Part shown: one piece after another, positions 6,679 through 15,077 of the stretch | How the letters are laid out: each line of letters opens with the position of its first letter | Position numbering within the stretch: the stretch's first letter is position 1 | DNA from: an uncultured Lachnospiraceae bacterium | Lineage (GTDB): Bacteria > Bacillota > Clostridia > Lachnospirales > Lachnospiraceae | Direction: 5' to 3' | Length of the DNA stretch: 34,298 bases | Assembly (NCBI GenBank): GCA_902786205.1 | Contig: CADABQ010000032.1 | Location: 1 to 34,298, forward strand | Translations under genes and position numbers: made by a program | The notes under the pieces: generated by a model | Databases searched by the model: none | Seen by the model: the letters and a program-made list of their open reading frames with translations, nothing else | What the model was told of the DNA's origin: nothing

Positions 6679-9600
6679 ATGGGACGAGCAAGTGATGGAA
6701 TGAAGTGCATAGAAATACGTTCCCTTTTGAAAAAAGGTGCGTATGAGGATGCGATGAAAGTAGCAGATACAATTGATATATTGCGGGTAAAATCAATTGT
6801 TGATTTAAAATTAATTGCCAGTGTGTATGAGCAGATGGGTGAATATGCAGTGGCAAAGGATATATTGCTTTTAAGTTATGAAAAAAAGCAGAGTAAGATG
6901 ACAATATACCGTTTGGCGTATTTATCTATAAAAACAAAGGAATTTGATGATGCAGAGAAGTATTATGATGAATTTTCAGAATTAGCGCCTGATAGTCCGG
7001 ATCGTTATATTTTACGATACGGTATTGATCGTGCAAAAAATGTAGATTATGTACTTCGTATTGCCACATTACAAAAGTTAAAGCAAATTGAATATACGGA
7101 AGAATGGGGATATGAACTTGCTAAGATTTATCATAAGGCAGGGCTTTATGAGGAGTGTATTCGTGAATGTCAGGATTTGATTATTTGGTTTCATGACGGC
7201 CTCATTGTGGATAAGGCAAAATTACTTTGCAAATACCACGAGGAAGGCAAACAGGCATTAGATGCCTATGGAGTGCTGGATAAGAATTTGTCTCCAGAAG
7301 AGATTGAGCAAAATCGGGAACAATTTTTTAATGATACCAGAGATTTAAATGATGTAAAGGCGGCTATGAAAGAAAGACAATTGCAGCAAATGATCAATCT
7401 GGATATGGAACATACAGTGGATTTGCGACAGGTGTTAAAAGAAGATGGAGCTGACCTGGATTTATTGACACAGGAAGTACATCGTGTTTGGGGAAAGAAA
7501 ACGGAACAATCAACGTTTCAGAAAAGTTGGCAGGATGTTGAGCAGCCGGCAATGGAACCAATTCAGAAAACACCGATTCGACAGGCAGAGACAGAGGCGT
7601 TACTGGCTGCCAGTGTTGCGGAAGTTATGGAAAAAGAAGACACAAATCCTAACGGAGAATCTGAAATGCAAAATTCTGGTTTGGAGAATACGATACCGTA
7701 TCATTTTGAACAGGAATATACAGAGTATCCAGAGCAGGATGAATTTACAGGGCAGGGATATGCAGAGTATCCAGAGCAGGATGGTTTTTCAGGGCAGGGA
7801 TATGCAGAGTATCCAGAGCAGGATAAATTTACAGGGCAGGGATATGCAGAATATCCGGAACAGGATGGCTTTTCAGAGCAAAATTTGCAGGAACAGGAGG
7901 AGAATGCATGGTATGGTGTTGCACCAGAGATGCATGAAATTTCGCCAGAATCCTCTTATGTGGAATCTTTAGATAAACAGGCGTATGAAAGTAATACAGA
8001 TATAGGGGAAGCAGAAACAGAGAGTTCTACGGAGGAAACGTTAGCAGAAACGGAAAATGTAATGCTGACAGAGAAAATGGTAGAAGAACCAAAAGAAGTG
8101 CATTTTGAGGAAGAACAGCAGGAAGGATTTGAGGAAAATCCGGAAGTGGAAAAGATAGAGGAAGAAGCTGTTGTTGAACCAGAGATAGAAGAACCAGAAG
8201 AAAAGCCTGAGGAGCCAATCGAGAAAGAGACGGTGGAGCAGGAAAAAACAGAAAAGCCAGAAGGAAAACAAAGTCGTCGAGAGAGAAGAAAGGCAAAACG
8301 AGCTGCACAAAGAGAAAAGCGTAAAAAAGCTACTATGTCTAAAATGCAGAAAAAGGAAGAACAAAAAGTTGCATCAGAAGTGGCTATAGAAGGAAACCAA
8401 GAGTTAAAATCGCAAGAAAGTTTGAAAGAGGAACTGCGAGAAGGGGTGGAACCAGAAGAGTTCGCTATAGACGAAAGTGAAGCATTGGAAGAAACAGTTG
8501 CCGAAGAAATGAAAGAGCCAAGAGCAGAGAAAGACTTCGAGGAGGAACCAAAGGAAGAAACGAAACCAGAAGAGTTTGTTGCTGACGAAAGTGAAGCGTT
8601 GGAAGAAACGGTTGAAAAAGAAATGGAAGAGTCAGAAGCCGAGGAAAACTTCGAAGAGGAACCAAAAGAGGAAACGAGACCAGAAGAGTTTGTTACCGAC
8701 GAAAGTGAAGCGTTGGAAGAAACGGTTGTAAAAGAAAGGGAAGAGTCAGAAGCCGAGGAAAACTTCAAAGAGGAACCAAAAGAAGAAGCGAAACCGGAGG
8801 AGACTGCAAAAGAAGAAAACAAACCGCAGAAGGCAGTAGTGCATAAAGAAAAGAAAACATCTACGGAAACAAAACAAACGGAGAAAAAGAAGAAAAATAC
8901 AACAGATGGAAAGACAGCACCGGCAAATAAAGAAATGGCAATTTTAAATCGTCTTCTTGGTCGTTTTGGCGGACAGAAAAAGAAGGCAGCAAAACAAGTG
9001 GAGGCAGAACAGCTAGATGAGATAGAAACACAAGATACTGTAGAAAATCTGTCAGTAGATGAAACACAAGAATCGAAAAATATAGAAGATACTGTGAAAA
9101 AAAATGTTACAATACCAATTGAAGAAGAGACAGAGGAAATGGGTGTAACAGATGAAAAAACAGAGAAGAATGTAATCGAAGAAGAGGAAGTTGAATTAGA
9201 GGAAATCGAGGAAGAAGCGCCTACAGATACATTAGAGGAAATGGAGGAGGAAGAATCCTTTACCGATCGGTATGGTATACTTCTTTGGGAGTATTTTCAA
9301 GACTATCAAGTGGATACGCGTTTATGTGAGGATGTGTATACTGTTTTAGAAAAAGCCAAAGAGAAAGAAAGTGCCGGAAATTATATTGTTACATGCAAAA
9401 ATAAGGAACGTGCGCTAGGGCTTGCCAGAAATTTGGCAAAAGCATTAGAAACATTGGAACTCACCCAAACACACAGAGTAGCAAAGATAAACGCAGAGAA
9501 ACTAAATCGTATGCATTTAGAGAAAAATTATGATAAGATAAAAGGCGGTTGTCTGTTTGTGGAAGATGCAAAGAAGATGACAGCAGATACGGCACAGTCC

Positions 9601-9735
9601 ATTATGAATGCAATCAATGAGTTACAAGATGACCTTGTGGTTATTCTTTCGGATGCGCGTCCATATTTAAAGGATTTATTAGAAGAATATCCAATGATGA
9701 GACGTTATTTCCCTTATGATCTTTCTATGAAATAA
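6679..9735 (+). CDS. TPR protein with acidic repeats and C-terminal degenerate AAA+-like domain
   Basis: The protein has 1018 residues and three parts. Residues 1-220 are TPR-like helices with alternating 'YAVAKDILLLSYEK', 'FDDAEKYYDEFSELAPDS' and 'GLYEECIRECQDL' pairs. Residues about 240-850 are low-complexity and very rich in Glu/Lys/Pro, with two sets of internal tandem repeats. Residues about 860-1018 resemble the AAA+ domain of the CbbX/SpoVK group. 'GGCLFVED' (956-963) sits at Walker B, followed by 'DDLVVILSDARPYLKDLLEEYP' style sensor sequence and 'MMRRYFPYD' near the arginine-finger position. The Walker A site is replaced by 'VTCKNKERALGLARN', with no GxxxxGK[ST], so ATP binding is unlikely. 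There is no signal peptide or membrane segment. A scaffold role is my inference; the substrate is unknown. Confidence 0.8.
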   Translation: MGRASDGMKCIEIRSLLKKGAYEDAMKVADTIDILRVKSIVDLKLIASVYEQMGEYAVAKDILLLSYEKKQSKMTIYRLAYLSIKTKEFDDAEKYYDEFSELAPDSPDRYILRYGIDRAKNVDYVLRIATLQKLKQIEYTEEWGYELAKIYHKAGLYEECIRECQDLIIWFHDGLIVDKAKLLCKYHEEGKQALDAYGVLDKNLSPEEIEQNREQFFNDTRDLNDVKAAMKERQLQQMINLDMEHTVDLRQVLKEDGADLDLLTQEVHRVWGKKTEQSTFQKSWQDVEQPAMEPIQKTPIRQAETEALLAASVAEVMEKEDTNPNGESEMQNSGLENTIPYHFEQEYTEYPEQDEFTGQGYAEYPEQDGFSGQGYAEYPEQDKFTGQGYAEYPEQDGFSEQNLQEQEENAWYGVAPEMHEISPESSYVESLDKQAYESNTDIGEAETESSTEETLAETENVMLTEKMVEEPKEVHFEEEQQEGFEENPEVEKIEEEAVVEPEIEEPEEKPEEPIEKETVEQEKTEKPEGKQSRRERRKAKRAAQREKRKKATMSKMQKKEEQKVASEVAIEGNQELKSQESLKEELREGVEPEEFAIDESEALEETVAEEMKEPRAEKDFEEEPKEETKPEEFVADESEALEETVEKEMEESEAEENFEEEPKEETRPEEFVTDESEALEETVVKEREESEAEENFKEEPKEEAKPEETAKEENKPQKAVVHKEKKTSTETKQTEKKKKNTTDGKTAPANKEMAILNRLLGRFGGQKKKAAKQVEAEQLDEIETQDTVENLSVDETQESKNIEDTVKKNVTIPIEEETEEMGVTDEKTEKNVIEEEEVELEEIEEEAPTDTLEEMEEEESFTDRYGILLWEYFQDYQVDTRLCEDVYTVLEKAKEKESAGNYIVTCKNKERALGLARNLAKALETLELTQTHRVAKINAEKLNRMHLEKNYDKIKGGCLFVEDAKKMTADTAQSIMNAINELQDDLVVILSDARPYLKDLLEEYPMMRRYFPYDLSMK
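7723..7880 (+). repeat. 42-bp tandem repeats (14-residue units)
   Basis: About four near-identical units encode EYPEQDxFxGQGYA within the acidic region of the TPR protein. Synonymous differences between units are few, which suggests recent duplication. Confidence 0.85.
8449..8805 (+). repeat. About 117-bp tandem repeats (39-residue units)
   Basis: Three units share PEEF-x-x-DESEALEETV and EPKEE, with E/K-rich filler. They extend the charged linker of the TPR protein. Confidence 0.8.
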
Positions 9736-9929
9736 TGGCTACTGCGTAGAGAGGCGTCAGTTTCTCAAGATGAAAATTTAACACGATTAAGAAAGTCCTC
9801 CACTTCTATTGCGTAGAGCAAGTGGTGGTTGGGGACTTGCTTGTATATCCGATTGACTATAGGATAAGAAATGGGATTATATCTGAAAAAATGGTAAAAA
9901 AGCCAGTTTTGGAATGGATATAGTCCTAT

Positions 9930-9974
9930 TTTACTCTATGGGAAAGTGCGTTCTATAGAGAAAAACGCTCTGCG
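9930..9974 (+). repeat. Dispersed intergenic element, copy A (upstream of ppaC)
   Basis: The core reads CTCTATGGGAA, a short loop, TTCTATAGAG, then AAAAACGCTCTGCG. The two arms fold into a hairpin. Related copies lie at 15668-15713 and, on the minus strand, 25059-25103. Confidence 0.6.
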
Positions 9975-10004
9975 AGAAGTGAATTTAGGAGCAAAAGAAA
10001 GACC

Positions 10005-10033
10005 TTGACTTTTGGTAAAATCTCTCTTATGCT
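10005..10033 (+). promoter_or_regulatory. Probable ppaC promoter
   Basis: TTGACT (10005-10010), 17 nt, and TATGCT (10028-10033). It is the best sigma-A-like pair between the previous gene and ppaC. Confidence 0.45.
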
Positions 10034-10075
10034 ATAAGTTAGCGTAATATTAGTTACAGTTCAACGAGTATCCTT

Positions 10076-10114
10076 TAAAAATGTCAGAAAAAACAAAGAG
10101 TTAGGCATTTTTTT
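10076..10114 (+). other. Terminator-like hairpin in the ppaC leader
   Basis: TAAAAATGTC (10076-10085) can pair with GGCATTTTTTTA (10103-10114). It ends in seven T residues and lies between the predicted promoter and the start codon, as an attenuator would. The stem is AT-rich and may be weak. Confidence 0.35.
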
Positions 10115-10155
10115 ATGAAGACTTGTGAACAGGACAACAGATAGGAGGAACTACA

Positions 10156-11814
10156 GTGAGTGAAGCAGTGATTACAGGAAGAGAACAAAATGTATTTGTA
10201 GTCGGACATATGAATCCGGATACGGATTCCATTTGTTCTGCAATTGCATATGCAAATTTAAAATCTAAGATCACAGGAAAGAAATATACACCAAAGAGAG
10301 CAGGACAATTAAGTCCTGAAACAGAGTTTGTTTTAAAGCATTTTGGAGTAAAAACACCTGGATTTATTTCAGACGTACGTGAACAGGTAAAAGACATGGA
10401 AATCCGTGTGGTGCCAACACTTCACAAGGAAATGTCATTGAAAGCAGCCTGGGATGTAATGGATAAAGAAACATTATCTACACTTCCAATTTTAAATGAG
10501 GAAAAATGTTTGGAAGGTCTTATTTCTGTGGCAGATATTGCAAAATCTTATATGAATGTATATGATAGTGAAATTCTAGCAAAAGCGAAAACCCCATATC
10601 GCAATATCCTGGAAGTTTTAGAGGGAAATATGATCGTTGGAAATCCAGACGAAAGTGTATCTGCTGGTAAAGTTTTGATCGGTGCAGCAAATCCGGAAAT
10701 GATGGAAAACTTTGTAGAAGAGGGCGATATGGTTATCGTTGGAGATCGTTACGAGGCACAGCTTTGCGCAATTGAAATGAAAGCAAAATGTGTTGTTGTA
10801 TGTACCGGAGCTAATGTGGCAAAAACGATTACACGAATGGCAGAACGAAGAGGTTGCACATTGATTCAGACAAAGTATGATACGCTTATTGCATCTCGTT
10901 TGATCAACCAAAGTATGCCAATAGATTTCTTTATGCGTAAAGAAGGATTTGTTACCTTTACAACAGAGGATTTCTTAGATGACATCAAGAGTGTTATGGC
11001 GGAGAAACGTCATAGAGATTTCCCTATTTTAGATAAAGATGGACATTATATTGGAATGATTTCCAGAAGAAATCTTTTAAATGTAAAGAAAAAAGATATC
11101 ATCTTAGTAGATCACAATGAAGTGGATCAGGCAGTAGATGGTTTACAGAGTGCTAATATTTTAGAGATTATCGATCATCATAAGATTGGTAGTTTAGAGA
11201 CTATGGGACCTGTGTACTTCCGAAATCAGCCGGTAGGATGTACTGCAACAATCATTCGTCAGATGTATCGTGAAAACAATGTGGAAATTGAACCAGCTAT
11301 GGCAGGTTTGATGTGCTCTGCAATTCTTTCAGATACGTTAGTATATCGTTCTCCTACTTGTACACAGCTTGATAAGGATACTGCAGAAGAATTGGCTAAG
11401 ATTGCAGGCTTTGAAGTGCAAAGTTATGCAAAAGAAATGTTTGCTGCTGGAAGTGATTTATCAGGAAAATCACCAGAAGAAATTTTCTATCAAGATTTCA
11501 AAAAGTTTACAGCGGGAAATACAACATTTGGTGTTGGTCAGATTACATCTATGGATGGAGACGAATTGCTTAAATTAAAAGATCGTATGACACCATATAT
11601 CGAAAAGACATTTGCAGAACATGGTGCAGATATGTTATTCTTCATGTTAACAGATATTTTAGAAGAGTCAACGGATCTTATGATATTTGGTGAAGGTGCG
11701 GAAGAAGCTGCAAAGGCTGCTTTCCATTCCGAAGAGGAGGACAGAATGTATCTTCGTGGAGTGGTATCTCGTAAGAAGCAGATTATCCCACCATTGATGA
11801 ATGTATTAGATTAA
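10156..11814 (+). CDS. ppaC: Manganese-dependent inorganic pyrophosphatase with CBS domains (family II)
   Basis: This cytosolic enzyme hydrolyses pyrophosphate to phosphate and pulls biosynthetic reactions forward. The 552 residues show the DHH phosphoesterase signatures: 'GHMNPDTDS' (H18, D22, D24) and 'IIDHHKIG' (D340-H341-H342). The extra length over a plain family II enzyme (about 310 residues) comes from an insert at about 75-300. It carries two CBS halves ('LSTLPILNEEKCLEGLISVADI' style and 'RDFPILDKDGHYIGMISRRNLL' style) flanking a DRTGG-like domain, so adenine-nucleotide control is expected. The GTG start at 10156 has AGGAGG at 10143-10148. The upstream region holds a terminator-like leader hairpin and a copy of the dispersed 45-nt element. 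Confidence 0.95.
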   Translation: MSEAVITGREQNVFVVGHMNPDTDSICSAIAYANLKSKITGKKYTPKRAGQLSPETEFVLKHFGVKTPGFISDVREQVKDMEIRVVPTLHKEMSLKAAWDVMDKETLSTLPILNEEKCLEGLISVADIAKSYMNVYDSEILAKAKTPYRNILEVLEGNMIVGNPDESVSAGKVLIGAANPEMMENFVEEGDMVIVGDRYEAQLCAIEMKAKCVVVCTGANVAKTITRMAERRGCTLIQTKYDTLIASRLINQSMPIDFFMRKEGFVTFTTEDFLDDIKSVMAEKRHRDFPILDKDGHYIGMISRRNLLNVKKKDIILVDHNEVDQAVDGLQSANILEIIDHHKIGSLETMGPVYFRNQPVGCTATIIRQMYRENNVEIEPAMAGLMCSAILSDTLVYRSPTCTQLDKDTAEELAKIAGFEVQSYAKEMFAAGSDLSGKSPEEIFYQDFKKFTAGNTTFGVGQITSMDGDELLKLKDRMTPYIEKTFAEHGADMLFFMLTDILEESTDLMIFGEGAEEAAKAAFHSEEEDRMYLRGVVSRKKQIIPPLMNVLD

Positions 11815-11842
11815 AAGTTTGGGTTGCGTCAATATAGAGCAA

Positions 11843-11886
11843 AAAAAGGCAGGACCGTTTGCATAAGCAATGGTTCTGCTTTTTTT
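11843..11886. terminator. Bidirectional terminator
   Basis: AAAAAGGCAGGACCGTTTGC pairs with GCAATGGTTCTGCTTTTT, leaving A-runs and T-runs on both sides. It sits between convergent ppaC and the small Ig-like gene. Confidence 0.85.
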
Positions 11887-11913
11887 GAAAAGTTTCATTT
11901 GTGATTGCAATTT

Positions 11914-12249
11914 TTACAATTTAAACTGAATCTTGATTGGTCTTTTTAATGGTTTTCCGCCTCTTGATTTTACATTTGTAGTCACATGCAAAATGTAGGA
12001 TTCATCTTTGGTATAAGAATCCAATGGTTCGATTTCAATCATGTTTGTATTGGCATCGTATGTAATATTTGTAGATAATGGTGCCATATTAGCGGTTGTT
12101 ACATATAGGTTTATATTGTTGACAGTAGTAGGATCTAATGCAGTGTTAAATCGTATCTGCCATACAAATTTACCGGTCTTAAATTTCAAATTTTGGTGTA
12201 CTTTCTCTTCGTATCCCTCAGTTACAGATTCAATATTTAAATACTCCAT
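11914..12249 (-). CDS. Small single-domain Ig-like protein
   Basis: The 111-residue protein consists of one predicted beta-sandwich domain. The 'FVWQIRFNTALDPTTVNNINLYVTT' and 'MIEIEPLDSYTKDESYILHVTT' segments resemble bacterial Ig-like (Big_5/SbsA-type) domains, which usually occur as modules in large surface proteins. There is no signal peptide, anchor or second domain, so a free-standing cytosolic copy is unusual. It may be a remnant of a larger gene, but it has its own ribosome site (AAGGGGG) and promoter, which argues for a functional gene. Confidence 0.7.
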   Translation of the reverse strand: MEYLNIESVTEGYEEKVHQNLKFKTGKFVWQIRFNTALDPTTVNNINLYVTTANMAPLSTNITYDANTNMIEIEPLDSYTKDESYILHVTTNVKSRGGKPLKRPIKIQFKL

Positions 12250-12314
12250 ATAAAATCCCCCTTTTTATCTGATAGTATTCCGCTCTTTCAAAAAAGACAT
12301 ACTTATCTAATTCC

Positions 12315-12342
12315 ATTATAGTAATTTTAGAGGGGAAATCAA
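12315..12342 (-). promoter_or_regulatory. Promoter of the Ig-like gene
   Basis: On the minus strand, TTGATT (12342-12337), 16 nt and a perfect TATAAT (12320-12315), about 66 nt upstream of the start codon. Confidence 0.65.
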
Positions 12343-12468
12343 GAAATACACTGAAAATTAATAGTTTTGTAAAGAAAGATTTATACTTTCCGGACGGGAA
12401 ATATCGAAAAAAAGAATGGGATATGATATGATAAAAATAACAAATTTAACAAGAAAGAGGAAGATAAC

Positions 12469-13065
12469 ATGAGTAAAGAGTGTTGGAAACCAGGAAATAT
12501 GTTGTACCCGTTACCAGCTGTTATGGTTAGTTGTTCGGAGCCTGGAAAACCAGACAACATAATTACAGTAGCATGGACAGGGACCGTTTGTACCAATCCG
12601 CCTATGGTATATATTTCTGTAAGACCAGAGAGACATTCCTATGATATGATAAAAAATAGTGGAGAATTTGTGATAAATCTTACAACACAAAGTTTAGTGA
12701 AAGCTACAGATTATTGCGGAGTACGCTCAGGAAGAGAGGTAGATAAATTTGCGGAAATGCATCTTACCAAAGAGATGGCTATACATGTGAACGTACCATT
12801 GATTAAGGAATCACCAGTTAATATTGAATGTAAGGTTCGGGAAGTGAAAGAACTTGGCTCTCATCATATGTTTCTTGCAGATGTGGTTGGTGTAAATATT
12901 GATCCGAAATATTTGGACGAAAAGGGAAAATTTTGTTTAAACGATGCAGGACTCATTATGTATTCGCATGGTGAATATTATGAAATGGGAGAATTATTGG
13001 GAAGTTTTGGATATGCAGTAAGAAAAAATAAAAAAGGGAAGGGAAAGGAAAAAAGAAAAGCGTAG
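12469..13065 (+). CDS. Flavin reductase family protein (flavoredoxin-like)
   Basis: The 198-residue protein belongs to the FMN-binding split-barrel flavin reductase/flavoredoxin family. Recognisable features are the early 'LPAVMVSCSEPGKPDNIITVAWTG' type strand, 'NPPMVYISVRPERHSYDMIKNSGEFVINL' (the family's P-P-x-x-x-x-S-x-R-x-x-H-S pattern) and 'YCGVRSGREVDKF'. Members bind FMN and pass electrons between NAD(P)H or ferredoxin and acceptors; the partner here is unknown. The C-terminus is a run of lysines and arginines (KKGKGKEKRKA). The ribosome site is AGAGGAAG. The OLD nuclease gene starts 59 nt downstream, so the two may be co-transcribed. Confidence 0.88.
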   Translation: MSKECWKPGNMLYPLPAVMVSCSEPGKPDNIITVAWTGTVCTNPPMVYISVRPERHSYDMIKNSGEFVINLTTQSLVKATDYCGVRSGREVDKFAEMHLTKEMAIHVNVPLIKESPVNIECKVREVKELGSHHMFLADVVGVNIDPKYLDEKGKFCLNDAGLIMYSHGEYYEMGELLGSFGYAVRKNKKGKGKEKRKA

Positions 13066-13124
13066 GGTAGAGTGATCGAAATTGTTATGGGTTGTAGGCA
13101 ATGTTATAGTGAGGGGGGTTCGTT

Positions 13125-14984
13125 ATGAAAATTAGCTATATTCATATTAAAAATTTTAAATCTATACGAGATCTGGAGATTAAGGATATTGATAATGCAT
13201 TGATTTTGGTTGGAAAAAACAATACAGGAAAGACGGTTGTAATTGATGCGATTTGTTTGGTTGCTGGACAATTTATGCCGAAGCCAAGGCATTTTTTGGA
13301 TGCGAATAAAAATATATCAATTCATATGAAAATATCTATGGACGAGGGGGATTTACAACTTTTATATAAAAGAAAAGTGGTGAATACGCATAAGGATTAC
13401 AATACCTGGTTTGAAATATTTAAAGAAAAGCTTCCATCTTATCAGGAGGGAGAACTTTCCTTTACCTGTATTGTTACGCCAGAGGGAGTTATAAAATACG
13501 AGGATGGCTTTAAAAAGAATAACGTATATATTCGGGAAGTATTCCCAAAGACGTATAACATTGATCATAGTCGTAATGTAAAGGCAATTCAGGATGAAGT
13601 GTTTCATTTTTATGATGAAAATTCATTGCGTGAGATTCAGAAAAATGCTTGTATGTTTGAGGAGAGTAAACCATGCAATCACTGTTTTCAATGTATCGAG
13701 AAGCTAGATAAAAAAGAACTAACTGCGTTAAGTTTGTTGGAGATGGTTCGCTTGATGCAATATAAAATGTTACAGGTGAATATTAGTGAGTTTACGAACC
13801 GTTTAAATGAACATTTTCATAAAAATGGAAGTGGTTCCCAGAAAATTAATATGCACGTAGAATTTCACCCGGAAAGTTTGTTTCAGATTTCTACAACCGT
13901 ATATAATCGTGATCGTGGAACTATGGGAGATATTGCGACACTCAGTGAGGGGTTACGAAGTATTTATGCACTATCTATGTTGGAGACCTATGCGGAGGAT
14001 GAAAATACAATTCCTTGTATTATTTTAATGGAAGATCCGGAAATATTTCTTCATCCCCAGTTGCAAAAGGCTGCAAGCGAAGTTTTATATCGCTTGTCTA
14101 AAAAGAATCAGGTGATTTTTTCAACTCATTCACCAAATATGATTTTTAATTTTTCTTCAAAACAGATCAAACAGGTTGTGTTAGATGAAGAGTATTATAC
14201 AGCAATTAAAGAGGATAATGATATTGATGAAATATTAGATGACCTGGGATATACGGCAAACGATTTAATGAATGTAAGTTTTGTTTTTATTGTAGAAGGG
14301 AAGCAGGATAGTGTTCGGTTGCCATTGCTTTTGGAGAAATATTATTCAGAAATATATGATGAGCAAGGCAGAATCCAGCGTATTTCTATTGTGCCGACGA
14401 ATAGTTGTACCAATATCAAGACATATGCCAATTTAAAATATATCAATAAGTTGTATTTAAAAGATCAGTTTTTGATGATTCGGGATAGCGACGGAAAAAA
14501 TCCCAAACATCTTGTCAAGCAGTTATGCAGTTATTATAGTCAGCGTTCCAAGGAAGAATTGGAAGGTAATTTGCCAAGAGTAACACCTAAAAATGTATTA
14601 GTATTAAAATATTATTCTTTTGAAAATTATTTTTTGGACCCTGCCATAATGACTAAGATTGGTGTGATTAAAAACGAAGATTATTTTTATAATACCCTAT
14701 TTAAAAAGTACAAGGATTATCTATACAAAATCGGAAGTGTAAAGCGAATGATCAAGGCAACCAACATTCGAATCAATTCCAGAGAGGATATTAAACGTAA
14801 TATGGAAACTATAAAGATCTATGTACGGGGACACAATTTGTTTGACATATTTTATGGAAGATACCATAATGACGATCAGGTAGAAATATTGAAAAAGTAT
14901 ATTGATGTGGCACCAAGAGATGCCTTTAAAGATATTCTGGATGCAATTGACCGATTTGTATATTTTGAAAATCGAAAAAAATAG
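13125..14984 (+). CDS. OLD-family ATP-dependent endonuclease (ABC ATPase plus Toprim)
   Basis: The 619-residue protein has the two-part OLD layout. The ATPase half shows Walker A 'GKNNTGKT' (30-37), the signature 'LSEG' (273-276), Walker B 'LMEDPE' (301-306) and the switch histidine in 'STHSP' (333-337). The Toprim half begins at 'VEGKQD' (about 390) and includes 'DSD' (454-456), the metal-binding acidic residues of the nuclease. OLD proteins cut DNA, and some act in phage defence, either alone (class 1) or with a UvrD-like helicase (Gabija). No helicase is adjacent, so this fits class 1. A cysteine cluster, C176-x7-C184-x2-C187-x2-C190, lies in the ATPase insert and may bind zinc. The ribosome site is GAGGGGGG. 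Confidence 0.9.
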   Translation: MKISYIHIKNFKSIRDLEIKDIDNALILVGKNNTGKTVVIDAICLVAGQFMPKPRHFLDANKNISIHMKISMDEGDLQLLYKRKVVNTHKDYNTWFEIFKEKLPSYQEGELSFTCIVTPEGVIKYEDGFKKNNVYIREVFPKTYNIDHSRNVKAIQDEVFHFYDENSLREIQKNACMFEESKPCNHCFQCIEKLDKKELTALSLLEMVRLMQYKMLQVNISEFTNRLNEHFHKNGSGSQKINMHVEFHPESLFQISTTVYNRDRGTMGDIATLSEGLRSIYALSMLETYAEDENTIPCIILMEDPEIFLHPQLQKAASEVLYRLSKKNQVIFSTHSPNMIFNFSSKQIKQVVLDEEYYTAIKEDNDIDEILDDLGYTANDLMNVSFVFIVEGKQDSVRLPLLLEKYYSEIYDEQGRIQRISIVPTNSCTNIKTYANLKYINKLYLKDQFLMIRDSDGKNPKHLVKQLCSYYSQRSKEELEGNLPRVTPKNVLVLKYYSFENYFLDPAIMTKIGVIKNEDYFYNTLFKKYKDYLYKIGSVKRMIKATNIRINSREDIKRNMETIKIYVRGHNLFDIFYGRYHNDDQVEILKKYIDVAPRDAFKDILDAIDRFVYFENRKK

Positions 14985-15077
14985 TTTTCCTTCCTGTGCG
15001 ACTGTGGTAAAATTAATCTTATGCATTTGTGGTAGGAAATAGTAGGATAGAGAAACAGAATGGAGGAATACATACAG

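Larger units (their letters stand above)
9736..10155. other. Intergenic region between TPR gene and ppaC
   Basis: The 420-bp gap holds a hairpin AAGTCC..CCACTT / AAGTGG..GGACTT (9793-9838) without a T-tract. It also has two copies of CTAYTGCGTAGAG (9739 and 9806), a dispersed 45-nt element (9930-9974), a promoter (10005-10033) and a terminator-like leader hairpin (10076-10114). No gene is apparent. Confidence 0.6.

Noticed and set aside
7723..7880. Possible CRISPR-like array
   Set aside because: The repeats are contiguous, in frame and without spacers, so they are coding tandem repeats.
7956..8822. 288-codon minus-strand frame rich in Ser and Phe
   Set aside because: It is the antisense shadow of the Glu/Lys-rich repeats in the TPR protein.
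11834..11846. TATAGAGCAAAAA similarity to the dispersed 45-nt element
   Set aside because: Only about 13 bases match and the flanking arms are missing, so it is probably chance next to a terminator.
13125..14984. Gabija (GajAB) defence system
   Set aside because: The OLD protein fits GajA in layout, but no UvrD-like helicase gene is adjacent on either side.
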